From Filosporella fistucella (Eukaryota > Ascomycota > Leotiomycetes > Helotiales): a stretch of 64,000 nt of DNA. The translations under genes and the position numbers were made by a program. This document shows positions 47,421 to 58,629 of the stretch, one piece after another. The notes under the pieces are model-generated. The model saw only the letters and a list, made by a program, of their open reading frames with translations, was not told the origin of the DNA and searched no databases. Position 1 is the first letter of the stretch. Each line of letters begins with the position of its first letter. The stretch covers positions 3,844,001-3,908,000 of the forward strand of contig JAQJZZ010000010.1 in the NCBI GenBank assembly GCA_030077755.1. Reading direction: 5' to 3'.

Positions 47421-50400
47421 AAAGGCCTATTTGAAGAGAAACGCAACACTGTGAGCTGAATGGATTGAACTGCGATTATTTTTTAGGATTCATGCCTCTT
47501 TGGCGCATTGCGGAGTATGAGAGAATTCACCATCGGGTTAAATTGCCTCCTTTCTGCTACTCACGTGATCACATTACTCAAGTTGCAGTTGGAACCTTGG
47601 GCCGGATTGGGACTTCAACAGCACCGCGCTGAAGGCAACGTACGGCAAGTAGGCATTCATGACCAGCCATATTCATGATCTTCTCTTCTACAGTCAACTG
47701 GAAAAGCACGCTGTGCGTCTCGTATGACCTGGACTCGAGGGTACTAGCAGAGGCTATGCCATGTTTTGCTATACCATAATTCATCACTATTTTTATTACA
47801 AATGAAAGGCTGTCGTCTGCGCCTCAAATTTACAAGTGTGCTCAATGATCATTATTTATCTACTTTATTGATGTACCTTTACTGTCTAATGCTCGTGATG
47901 ATTTGGACTGCTCCGTTGATGAAAATTGTATCTTTTGTTAATTCGCACTTGCCGTTTCTGGTCAGTCCTCAATGTAAATCTATATTATGTCGGAGAAACT
48001 TTACTTGCCAGCCAACACTACGATCAACTATCTTTCAAAAAACTTGAAGCACTTGTATTGTTCCCGAAATGTCATTATCCATTACATTCTTTGGTAAAGG
48101 CCTCACCTTTCGACACGATATGTTTTTGTACTTTTCCGGGTCAGGTAACATCGAAAGCCAAACAGTGATCCTGACTCTTGCTGAGTTGGACTTATGTGTC
48201 CTTGGTATCGATCTTGAGGTAGCGACACCGGAGGATTCTGTAAATGTCAGAGCTATCAGTTTTCGTACATATATTGGGCTAATACTTCACAGATCCCCTG
48301 GTGGGCCCAACATGCGCTTCAGATGCGATCTATGTCACCTCTGCTCGTCCACTTACCTTCGGCAGCAGAACCTATCATAACATATCACCGTGACAGAGTC
48401 TGCCGAGCACTGCTCCAGGACCAATTTGTCCGTCGTCCTGCACAACCTCTACTTCGAATTACTCCCGAGTACTACGACATTTTCTGTCTCAATATGAATC
48501 AAGATCTCTACGGCCTTGCCAAAACTATCACAGACTTAGGTCACACCATTCAAATGGAGAACGCTGACAACAGTCAACCCATCATCAGCCAGATGTGTCA
48601 AGAGATTAAGAGGGTATTGAAGATGATGAACGATGATTTGGAGACAAGTAATTTTCTTTCGGCACAAGTAAGTTTAGAATTGTAGAGACTAGGTAAAGAA
48701 TTCCAGCCCAGCTAATAGAAACCCACTAGCATTGCACTTTGACGGATGTGTTTTGTGTACCGCCACTGCGTTTGCTCATCCATCTTAAGTCTGTAGAGAT
48801 TGACCTGTGGGAATTTCCTGCTGTTGTCCGTTGGTCGAAAGATATGGCATCTAGAAGAAGCTTCTTGGCCTTGAAACAACCTAAGTATCTGCATGTCTAA
48901 TTGGAAGCAAGATTCTTTCGTTTGTTGGCGTCATTACAATTCGGCCAAAGACAGATCCTGGACGTATTTTGGGGTACACTGTGGAGTCTCCAATCTCTGT
49001 TGGTGACCCAAGCCTTCGGACTTATTGCAGCGAAAGCAACAGCAGCAAAGAACCTTACAGGAGGCAAGATATGCGGGAAGTGAGCTTACTTTGATGCAAG
49101 ACGAATGGGAAGAGAGGCAAGGACAGGCGTCAACTTTACGCAGAATTCATTGAGATTGGTTTTCTCACATGATCTGTTTTGTAGCATCAAAATTAACACA
49201 AGAAATCATTTGTAGACACTGCCAAGGTACTGTTTAGATTTACTGCCCTTTTGTTGCCCTTGGGGTAAGTATTTCCTTCTCGTAAACTGGAGGGTCATAG
49301 GACAGGTTTTGGTAGGTAAAGCATTGAACCGCCATCATCATCTTCCCTGAGCTTCACCGAGACTCACAAGCTCATACTCCGGTGTTTTGTTCAAGTGGCT
49401 GCTATAAGATGCATTCCATTGTTCGCAGATGCTAGATTGGCGCCAGGTCAGGGCTGAGCTCAGGCGCCTTTCAGGGGGGTTGTGTCCGCTTGTACGCCCT
49501 GTTATGAACACAGAAACACGAGCCAACACCTATTATTGCTCCCTACGCCCCACCCCATCACTTGCCTACTTAGACCTCTCATCAATGTGTCACAATCCAA
49601 TCCTCGTTACTGGCACATACGGAATTGGCTTACGGTATCTTTCTTTCAGGACTGGTCCGCCTCTTCATCAAGCATAGACACAGTAGTGCCTGAGGGCTCT
49701 CAAGATTTCTTCCGTGAAATTTGCGTATGAAATATATGCAATATAACGAATCCATCACAAGCACGATCCATGCGGCCATTGATGGAAAAAAATATCTCCA
49801 AACAACACTTCTAACATGTTTCGTTATTATCTGCTTCCAAACATTCTCTGGAAACCATGAATCGGCTCCAAAACAAGTCATGATAGGGCTCGGTCTTATC
49901 GATTCACCTTCCGTGAAACATAATACAAGTTTGGCAGCAGCGACAAAGAGATCACTCAGGTTTTTGTTAAAATGGCCAATGTCATGATGACATTTCTCGC
50001 GCCCAGCCACCAGGGGAGACACAGATTCATATCGCAATACCAACAAAGGAATTTTGATTTATTGTTGCCAGAAGGACAGCCTACAGGTTGCCCAGATAAC
50101 CCCAGCCTTGCATCCTTTCTCCTTATCTGCTGCTTTCTTAGCCTCGGATACAATTTATCTGAGAAAGTCTGCTTGGTGGAAGATTAGGAGAGTGTATTAC
50201 AAATATTGGGGAAGAAAGGTTTGTGAGAGAATATGAAGCCGACGAGTTTGAACGTTGTTAGCATTGATTGGCTGAATAAGGGAGGTTCTTGATAAGTATT
50301 GTATACAGAACGAAAGAGGAAACAATAAAACAGATCAAAGATACAATGCAAGCATATTAGTAGCTGTAGCAGCAGTGAAGGAGAAGGGACACCGACAATT

Positions 50401-50477
50401 AAGTATGAAAGATCTCTCTGAGCACAATTTTGACAATGTTGCAACAAACATTTCATTTCTTCATCTTGGGAAACTTC
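47421..50477. other. Large gene-poor region
   Basis: About 3 kb, AT-leaning. Only short open frames. The most protein-like is a 120-aa plus-strand frame at 48323-48685 (RVCRALLQDQFVRRPAQPLL, later MCQEIKRVLKMMNDDLE), without a recognisable domain. Nothing else supported. Confidence 0.45.
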
Positions 50478-51427
50478 TCAAAACTTCTCCGCCGCAGGTC
50501 TCATATCCAATTCATGTGTCCAAAGTTCTGGCTCTTGCTGTGACAGCCACAGATAAGTTTTCCCAACAGCATCAGCACTCATCTTCTTCCCGATCTTCTG
50601 ATCCTCTCCATTTTTATCCTCGATTCCTCCATTGGCAATAGTATGCACAACATGCACACCTTTCGCGCTCATCTCTCTTGCCAACGTCTGAGCCAATTGC
50701 CTAACACTTGCTCTTCCAGCTCCGTATGCAGCGAATTCTGCAGAGCAACGCAAAGCTCCAAGTGTTCCGGTAAAAATCAACGTTCCTTTTTTCTCGCCTG
50801 TTTCAGAGAGAGGAGCCTCTCCATGATGCTCAAAAAATAACTTCAGCGCTTCTTGAGAGAATGTGAATGCACCTCCAACATATTGCTCCAAGCTCTCGGT
50901 GAATTCCTCGTAAGTCTCATTCATGAATGGCTTCTTGGAAGAGTGTTTCACAGAGTAAACAGCTACTTTAAGCTTCAGATCTTTGAACGATGAGTGAGAT
51001 CGAATGGATCGGAATGTCTCTTGCAGGTTGGCGGGTGAAGTGTCAGTTGGGAATGTCTCGACTACGGATCCTGGAGAGGTGGTTTGCAGATTTGAGCGGA
51101 CAGACGAGAGGTTTTCTTGCCTCCTGGCAAGAAGAGCGATGGCGAGGTTGCCATGCTTTGGGTGGGAAAGAATACGTGCTATTCCTGTACCCTGGAGACG
51201 TCAGCGAAAGTTCGAACTGAGCATATCGTGAAGATTGCGGGGTAATATGCGGGTGGGGTAAGAGAGGCACTTTGAGAGGCAAGAATTCAGTCCCCGACTC
51301 ATGAATACAATGCTTTGTAGGCTGAAAGAATGAAAAGTACCAAACTATTTCGACATATTGAGATATAGATAATACTCACAGTATTTGGACCCGCTCCAAT
51401 TATGATTGCAAGTCCTGATGGAGGCAT
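50478..51427 (-). CDS. Atypical short-chain dehydrogenase/reductase
   Basis: Two exons (51427-51380, 51191-50478) with a 188-nt intron give 253 aa. The first exon encodes MPPSGLAIIIGAGPNT, and the second completes the Rossmann glycine motif as GTGIARIL (GxGxxxGxG-like, split by the intron). An ALLARR basic segment suggests NADP preference (inference). The catalytic region reads LIFTGTLGALRCSAEFAAYGAGRASVR. The canonical YxxxK has become YxxxR, and the upstream Ser is represented by FTGT. This is a classic SDR scaffold with an altered active-site Lys, so catalysis may be changed. Substrate unknown. The intron is longer than most in the window. Confidence 0.78.
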
Positions 51428-52091
51428 ATTGTAAGTTGAGAGTGTAGTTCTGTAGTTTTCAGAACGGAAAGTTTTCCAGCAGGATCGAGCCAAATGGGAT
51501 ATGGAGAATAAGAGTCACCAGTAGTATATATGCTTGTACCTCACTCACTCACTAAAATCCCCAGACTCCATTCTACGTCAGGAACTGGAGCAATGACGTT
51601 GATAGCGCTAGCTATCATAAGTCCGGCTGCTGTATTCGTATCGCCGACACTAGCCCAACAACCTCAGATTTTGGAACAAGCTTTCTTAAAAATGAACACA
51701 CCATATTTTTGTACTTTGCAGTCATTTCGTTATCTGCTGAAAGTATATGAAGATTAGAATCCAATGAATTCTTCCAGATACCAAGCATTGGTTAGTATAC
51801 ATTCCAAAATCCCAAGCTGCTGCAATGAGAATATGTAATCAGAATGCTCGCAGCAGCAAAGGAAAATCAAAACTGCAAAATGTTTCTGAAAAGATTCAAG
51901 GGGGATTTTAAGTACGAAAGGTCTGAGCGAGGATGGTAGTTTCAATTATCTAAGTACGAGGAACTCCAGGATTGGAGAAGAAACTAGAAAATTGAACCCG
52001 GCTCAAAAAAGGACAATCTCAACGCCGCAAAAGAACCCCGAAGGGAGACATCATAAGAAGTGGCAGAGCCACTGGAAGAATTGTGTAGAAT
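51428..52091. other. Intergenic region
   Basis: About 660 bp holding the SDR promoter and the 3' flank of the membrane-protein gene. No gene supported. Confidence 0.45.
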
Positions 52092-53789
52092 CTACAATTT
52101 CTTCTCCTTCTTTTCCTTCTCCAATCTCATTCTACGAGCAGCATCGAACTCCGCGTTGCGCTGGCGAGTTCTCTCTGCAGCTCGTTCAATTGCCCTGTTA
52201 TTATTGATTAGCATATATGGAGTACATTAGAGATATGAACTTACTCCATGTCGGCAGCGGTGGCAATCTGGTATGTAAATTGACCGGGCGTAGTTGAGGC
52301 AGTGCTCTCACCACCAGCTGTTGTTGCACCACTTCCCAGGTCAGGCAATGCTGCTCCAAGTCCGTCAGCGCCAGGTCCACCAAATCTGACGCGATTGTTC
52401 CCGAAGATCGACTCGATGCGTGCTGTAGTTGGCTTGGCTGGGGTCCACGGTGATTCAAGACGAGCCAAAGCTCGGGCGCGGTGCATATCACGTACAGCCA
52501 GATCGGTTTCATCCTCATCCTCATGGCGCATAAGCAAATATGGGACATTGGAATCAGCAGTAGTGGTTGCGGTAGATTCAGGGCCAGGTTGGATTGTGCT
52601 ACTGGTGAAGACGTCTTCCTCTTCAAATGCCGGCGACAGAGTAAATGAGCGGTTTTCCGAAGTGCTGTTGCCGTATTCATTGGTGCCATTGCGTTGGCCC
52701 TGCGCAATAGCAGTGGAACCACTGAAAGAGCCAGAACCAAATGTGTTGACACGAGTACTAGATGAAGAGACAGAACCGACGACCGAGTTGTTTACACGCT
52801 TTGAAGGACCTTGACGATTGAGTTGTGGACCGATTACCATACCGAAATCGTGAAAATCGGACATATCAATAGATGCTGGCCGAGCTGGACGTGGTGGTGG
52901 AGGAGGCGAGTTGACCCGGGATGGTCCCTCACCAGCTGAGTTACGCTGTGCCGAAGTGGGATTGAGACCATAAAGCTGACTTGTCATCAAGGAGTGAGGG
53001 TTGACAGGACCTAAGTGAACAATAGTCTTACTGCGAACATCTCTGTGTTCAGCATGATCCCATGGCAAGTCATCCTTGTGGCGATATTTCTGGACCTTCT
53101 TGTAAACAAAGAACCCAAGCAGGCCGATAAGAATCAAACCAAACAAACCGCCAATTACACTGCCAATGATAACACCAGTAGAGCTTTGCTGTTTTTCTTC
53201 CGGAAGTCCTGTCACGGTGGGGAGACTCGTGCCATTGAGGAAGGTAACATTAGCGGGGGAAACAGAGTCGGTAGCAGCAATGGCGATTGTAGAAGAAGAT
53301 TGCGAAGAACCAGACGGGATAACAGGAACGGCGGTGGTAATACCAAGGGGTTCAGTGTACCAAGATGTTGTAACACTATTGCACGTGTTGGTTAGTATAA
53401 GTTATCTGACTCGGAAAGTGACAAAATACTTACGGAAGCGAGGTGACGAACGTGAACGTCTCCACCGAAAAGCCTGGAGCAAGAGTCTTGGTTCTTGGAG
53501 GGTTGATTGTTGTATCGACTTGGACAGTGCTGATCAAAGAGCTGAGAGTTCGGACGGAGGTGACTTGGGAATAAGAGACCACTTCCGAAGAAATGGACTG
53601 CGCAGCACCCCCGAAATAGCCATACACGTCATGAAGCATTGCACTCAGGACCACCACGCTAAATCCAATTGGCAAGCGGAATTGGTAGACGAACAGCAAG
53701 GCGATAAATTTACCATCCTCGCGCAAGTAAGAGACGCCATAGAAAAACGAGAATACCAGAAACCACATAAAGTAGTGGACTGGATGCAT
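52092..53789 (-). CDS. Fungal multi-pass membrane protein with Ser/Thr stalk and long cytoplasmic tail
   Basis: Three exons (53789-53434, 53375-52245, 52194-52092; introns 58 and 50 nt) give 529 aa. The first ATG in frame is 53789. Hydrophobic segments near the N-terminus (HYFMWFLVFSFFYGVSYL and FIALLFVYQFRLPIGFSVVV) are followed by a Ser/Thr/Pro-rich extracellular-type stalk. A single helix comes next (GVIIGSVIGGLFGLILIGLLGF), then a basic FVYKKVQKYRHK and a long low-complexity tail with a PPPPPRPARPAS segment. The C-terminus is a charged coiled-coil-like helix (AAERTRQRNAEFDAARRMRL). Overall shape resembles fungal mid2/sensor-like membrane proteins, but I do not recognise the family. The upstream sequence is pyrimidine-rich on the coding strand, as in a long leader. 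Confidence 0.75.
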
Positions 53790-54521
53790 GATGGCCCAGT
53801 GCACTCTCGGCTTTTCTGAATCCTTCTTTTTTATCACCAGGTATCTCAAAGGATATTGATGAAATGAATTCTTGATGTTTTATCCTTGGAATCTTTGCTG
53901 TCTGACAAGTAAAGTCTAAGAACAGCAAGTCAGATGATGTCTCGATCAAGTGTTGTCTTCGACGATGTTTCCAGGATTGACAAGTAAAGAGTATCTATCA
54001 GAAGTTTCTCTTCAAAAAGTCAGCTAAGATCCTTTCAGTTGGGAGGGTTATAAGCGATATGAAATATCGGGATTGTTTTTCAAACGTGACTTACTTCGCA
54101 TCCAAGTCTCCGAGATAAAGCTCAAAGATTAGAAGACTTGGTGTCCTGCAGGATGTACTCCGAAAGCGTATCACAGGCCTAAAGATCGATAACCGAAGTG
54201 AAAGTATGCAGTTGTAATATGAACTGCGGCGTTCAGGAAGTTCAAAGCTTAGCGACGTCAAAAGGTGTACAATGAGACGAAGGTTCGATCTGGACGCAAA
54301 GCCTGATGCGGTCTCGTGTTGTAAGGATCAAAATTATCAAAGTGGAGGGAAACTATGAAAGATTAGCAATCAATCTGAATGAATGTTGAAGCAAAAAATG
54401 AGTATTGTGTAAGTGTTGTGAAGAGAGGTGAGTTTGTGTTTCACAAACCTTTTCAGACTTTTTGAAGGAACCTGTCAACTGAGCCAGCAGCAAATATAGT
54501 GGCCTACGCTGCAAGACTAGA
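53790..54521 (-). promoter_or_regulatory. Probable long 5' leader/promoter of the membrane-protein gene
   Basis: On the minus strand this 730-bp stretch is C/T- and A-rich with few G runs, the composition of fungal transcription-start regions and leaders. No complete coding frame is seen. It leads directly into the repeat cassettes starting at 54522. Confidence 0.4.
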
Positions 54522-55005
54522 AGATCTAATCCCGGTGGGTCAGAACGTCTGAAGTGTTGTGGTTGTTGTGTTGTTGCGTTGTGATAGGAAGGAAGTTGAA
54601 GAGGTGCGGGTTTGAAAACTTACCACAACGCAAAGCCTCGCAAACCAGGCCGATGAAACAAGCCAAATTCCTCACTCTGAGAAGTTCAGATCTAATTACG
54701 TTAGGTTAGATTCAAAGACATGTTGTGGTTGCTGCGTTGTTATATGATTGCGTTTTGGAAAGGGGATTTGAAAAGACGAGGGACTTAATAACTTACCAAG
54801 ACGTAACGCCTCTCGAGGCCAACGAAATGAGAGGTACTCAACTCTTTGAAGAGTTCAGATCTAATCTCGGTAGGTTAGAATATGAGATGTGTCATGGCTA
54901 TTGCGTTGTTGCGTTGTGCAAGAAAGGAGATTGAAGAGGCGAGAGGATGAAAACTTACCAAGACACCAAACTTCGTAAAGTGAGCTCGAGTGAGAGATTA
55001 GAGAC
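54522..55005 (-). repeat. Tandem repeat family A: three exon-intron-like cassettes (about 167 bp each)
   Basis: Three diverged direct copies begin with the word AGATCTAAT at 54522, 54688 and 54857 (steps of 166 and 169 bp). Shared words include a GTTGTGGTTG..GCGTTGTTGCG block, TTGAAGAGG and ACTTACCA. Read on the minus strand, each unit is a presumptive exon (64 or 68 nt where complete) ending TTG or GTG, a GTAAGT donor, about 100 nt containing CTAAC or CTGAC, and an ATTAG acceptor, then the next exon starting ATCT. Exon lengths differ by 4 nt, so a conserved coding frame is unlikely. Confidence 0.8.
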
Positions 55006-55470
55006 ACCTTTGGAGTGATGATTAGCAGAGTTTGGTAGGTAGAAGCGCAGGCTTAGGAAGGAGAAAGATATGGGCGAAGAATGAGAGTCAGGGGTAGGCT
55101 GAGAAGCAAATTTTGGCAATCTGTGAAGGAATAGCTCAAGAATAGGATCGTATTCTCTCTCTGGCTCTAGCTGACAGAGCTCGACACGTAAAATTGCCGG
55201 GCTGGGGAGGAGGAAGACGTGTACGAAGATTGAAAGCAGGAGAGAGATCGAAGACCAGATCTTGGCGATTCCTGTGTGAAAGCTCAAGATAGGTTCATGG
55301 ACATCTCCGCAGCTCGAAGCTCAAAATATGGCAAGTAAGATTGCCGTATTGGGAGGTGTGAAGGTTATGCTGAAGATTAGGGGAAGGAAATGGCTCAACT
55401 TACAGTCCAGAGATCGAAAATTGACAGCTTCTTCGAGACGAACGCTTGTAAGACTGTAATTAGCAAAGTC
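54980..55470. repeat. Tandem repeat family B: three diverged copies (about 150 bp)
   Basis: Directly next to family A. Equivalent positions are the TTGGCAAT/TTGGCGAT/TTGACAGC words at 55113, 55262 and 55421 (steps 149 and 159 bp). The GTAAAATTGCC/GTAAGATTGCC words at 55188 and 55335 are 147 bp apart. Each copy also has an AGCTCAAGAATAGG-type word and a GGAGG..AAG purine tract. Divergence is considerable, so alignment should be checked computationally. Confidence 0.65.
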
Positions 55471-57560
55471 CAGCCAGCGCCTACTCTATTGAGAATAGAT
55501 GTGGATGAGAACTTACACGTTGCGATGTGGTTGCGTTGTGTCTTGTTTTCGATAAAAGATTCGTGGGATATCCTCTCAGCTTTCGCACGAAAGCAAGCCG
55601 TTGCCAATGTGAACGGAGTGAGTGAGAAAGAATTACCTTAAACTGACCTTATTCACCGCTTCTAAACCTTGCGTCTAGGGGAGTACTGCTTATGGAAAGC
55701 TGGAAAGTTTTGGGAATGGAGACGAAAGACTAAACGTGTTCTTCACAATTCGTTTGGATGCTACTACTCCAGCAAAGTGTTGGTTCAGTAGCCCATTACT
55801 GGAGCTCTTACAAGATGAAAGGGACCTCTTCAACAAAGCAGATTTGAAGAAATCCAGCAGCAGGGAGGGCATTTTGGGAAAGCTTCCGATAAGTCGTTCC
55901 GGCCATATTCTACCAGACCACTTTCTGCAAAATTGTCTATGATTGTATCCAAATACAATTCTAGGAGATGCCATGTCTTTTTGCTTAGGAGATTGAAAGA
56001 GTTCCAAGCAGGCACACACACCGAGCGTTTCTCTACCCATCCGATGTCTCCCCGAATACCATAACCATACCGTATCGACGAGTCTTGATGCATGGTGGTG
56101 TTGCCCGCTGGACTAGCAAGACTGATCTCAAGAGAAGTGGGAGCAGAGAAGGTAGATTTGTTACCGTTTCCGGTAGGTTATTTCAGTCATGCCCTTCTGA
56201 GAGAATGTTTGTGAAGCTTCCGCTTTTATCTCTGGCTAGGTCATTTTTCGTGTTCCGGCCATGATTTACAGATTAAGCGGCACCCCTTGAGCCAAGGCAA
56301 ATAAGAGAATCCCATGCTGTTGTAGCAGTTTGTATCACTTCATGGCTTAGTAGAGAGTCTACGGCATTGTCTTCTGCACAGTTGCTCAAGAGCTACAAAT
56401 GAGCTGATTCAGGGCATACCATACAAACAAGAGGAGGTTAGTGTTGAAAAGGATAGAACGAGATCACTTTATCAGTCTATACTTTCAACTTTCCGATATA
56501 GTACTTGCGGACATCTGTCTAATCAACTTCTTCTTAGACTCCTGTCTAGATGGTTTCAGTGCATGTGCTACTCAAGAAACAAACAGGTGAAGGGCTCAGT
56601 GATTTCTTAATGGGCCGGTAATAATTCTTGTAAGTCTTTCATGGAGGCAGTATCATTTTGCTCCAGCATCTGCGGAGCTGTTTGTAGTAACTAGCTGACC
56701 ACCGTGGAGCTGTAGAGCTTAGTCGAAGGGATCGATAGAACTAGCAAGTCAATTGAGATTGTTCCTGGCAAGCTTGTTGTACTTCCTCTCTTGCACTGTT
56801 TCGTTGTCCACTCTTCGCGAAAGATTCTACAATGAGCAACCTGACAATGACATTACTATCCTGTAAGAATCCTTGGCAACAGAAGCAGATTTTTGCATTA
56901 TTTTAATAAGTCAGTGTACTCTATCACTCCTTATAGAGATGTTTTGCGTCAGCCTGAAATATCACTCACAAAATGTCTGTTCCTATAAGGGGTTTGATTC
57001 ATCAGCAATGATCATTAGGAAACTTCAGGGAATTTCTTTCGTCGCAACCACAAAAGAAAATCTATGATATGGATGATCGATTTGAGCAACAGCACACAAG
57101 CCTTCTCCCCCGGCAAAGTCCCAATACATAAGCACCGAAAACAAGAACATGCGTCTCGGGAAGTGGAAGATTTTATTCGTGAAAGCAAAAGACATGCAAT
57201 ATCACTGATCATAATATTAGGCAGGGGGGATTCGCAGTTGGCTCTGCTATCAATAGATATTTGAAGATTTCAGAGGCTCAGGCATAGTGGTTCGGATTGT
57301 CGAGCATACAACAGATTTGGTTACAAAAGCAGCAATGTCATGGCTTGCAGGGGTGCTATTGTAACTGAAAATCTACCTACAACTAAAACACCAACTATAC
57401 AAGATACGAATGATAGACATTGAATTGCGAAGATCCCAAATCACACTTGTACTGCTTTCCAAAGCCCTTTGTGCGATAACATGTGGTAAAGAAATCCACG
57501 AGATTAGCACTTCCAAGACTATCACGAAAATTCTCCCCATCTTAAAGCAGACCATCTCCT
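55471..57560. other. Gene-poor region
   Basis: About 2.1 kb without supported genes; small open frames only. Confidence 0.45.
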
Positions 57561-58200
57561 GAATCTATATGATTTAATCCTTAAGCTATTGTTAATACAG
57601 AGTCAGATAGTATTTGAGCTGATTGAAGTATTACCTGCTTTATTTAGTTGCTGTAATCTGCCCCCTTCGCGAAGCGAGTAAAAGGGGCTCGAAGCGACCA
57701 TGTGATCCCCTCCCTTTTTGATACCAGAGAAAACAGCCCCAGGTTCGGGATCAAAACGAGCAGCCATGAATGACATATTATAATACTACAGAGCTACTTA
57801 GCTATTGTTATATAATCTCATACGAATAAGTTGCAAATATTTTGTCCTTAGTCTATATCTAATTGAACTTTACAAGATAAGCAAGTCCCTTAATTTAGCT
57901 AATGAATATATATATTAGTGCTTTTGCAGCTAAGTAACTTGCATTCTGTTTTGAATCAAAACAAAATAGACAAGTCTATCTTAAACATAATATTGTATGA
58001 AGGAGCCAAATTTTTTGTTTCCATGTTACTAGTATTTTATGCTTTTTGTGCAGCAAGGAGAGTTTTTACTCACATTTCACAGGCACTGCTTACATAGATT
58101 AAGGGATCATAGAAATGAGAAATAGAAGGGATTACCCACAGAATTTTCTCTGAAATGTTAGTTGCACCCAGAATGAAGAAAGAAAAACGACTTAGAACGA
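57561..58200. other. AT-rich, relic-like segment with a short hairpin
   Basis: Markedly AT-rich, with runs such as TATATATATTAG (57908-57919). At 57659-57690 there is CCCCCTTCGCGAAGCGAG, followed shortly by AAAAGGGG, able to form a small stem and containing the palindrome CTTCGCGAAG. The look is that of a decayed, possibly RIP-mutated element, but no transposon protein or terminal repeat can be identified. Confidence 0.35.
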
Positions 58201-58629
58201 AAATGCAGAGAAGAACACACTCGCGAGCGGCGCCGCCAATGCCGACTGATTATTTTTTAAGATGTCTGTTAGCCTAATTGATAGCAGGGGCATGAAATCC
58301 ACCCGACCGGGGTGTTGGTAATAAAGGGAAGTGTGCAGTCGTGTTGGTAGATGATTCGAACAGCTCATTAGTATATTGAGAATAAGTATGATGCAATGTG
58401 AGAACAGGAACTTTATCTTCGAAGAAATAGAAGATGTTTCATGGAGACGTTCCCAGTACAAAATGCCCCTACCTGAGCAACAAGTATGCATTTGATTGGA
58501 AGCCGAATGGATGATTATTACGAACGACTCCTGCTGTGATGCGCGCATGTTGAGGAGCAAGACATTGAGATGATCGTTATATACTCGTACATACCAATAT
58601 AATTACACTGAGCCACAATCAAGAGGGTA
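58201..58629. other. 3' flank of the NDUFAF7-like gene
   Basis: About 430 bp, no gene supported. Confidence 0.4.

Noticed and set aside
48323..48685. 120-aa frame with protein-like composition
   Set aside because: No recognisable domain, uncertain start, no supporting splice structure; could be an orphan but not supported.
57720..57770. tRNA-like B-box near CAGGTTCGGGATC
   Set aside because: No matching A-box or cloverleaf nearby. No tRNA, rRNA or CRISPR array was found by eye anywhere in the window.
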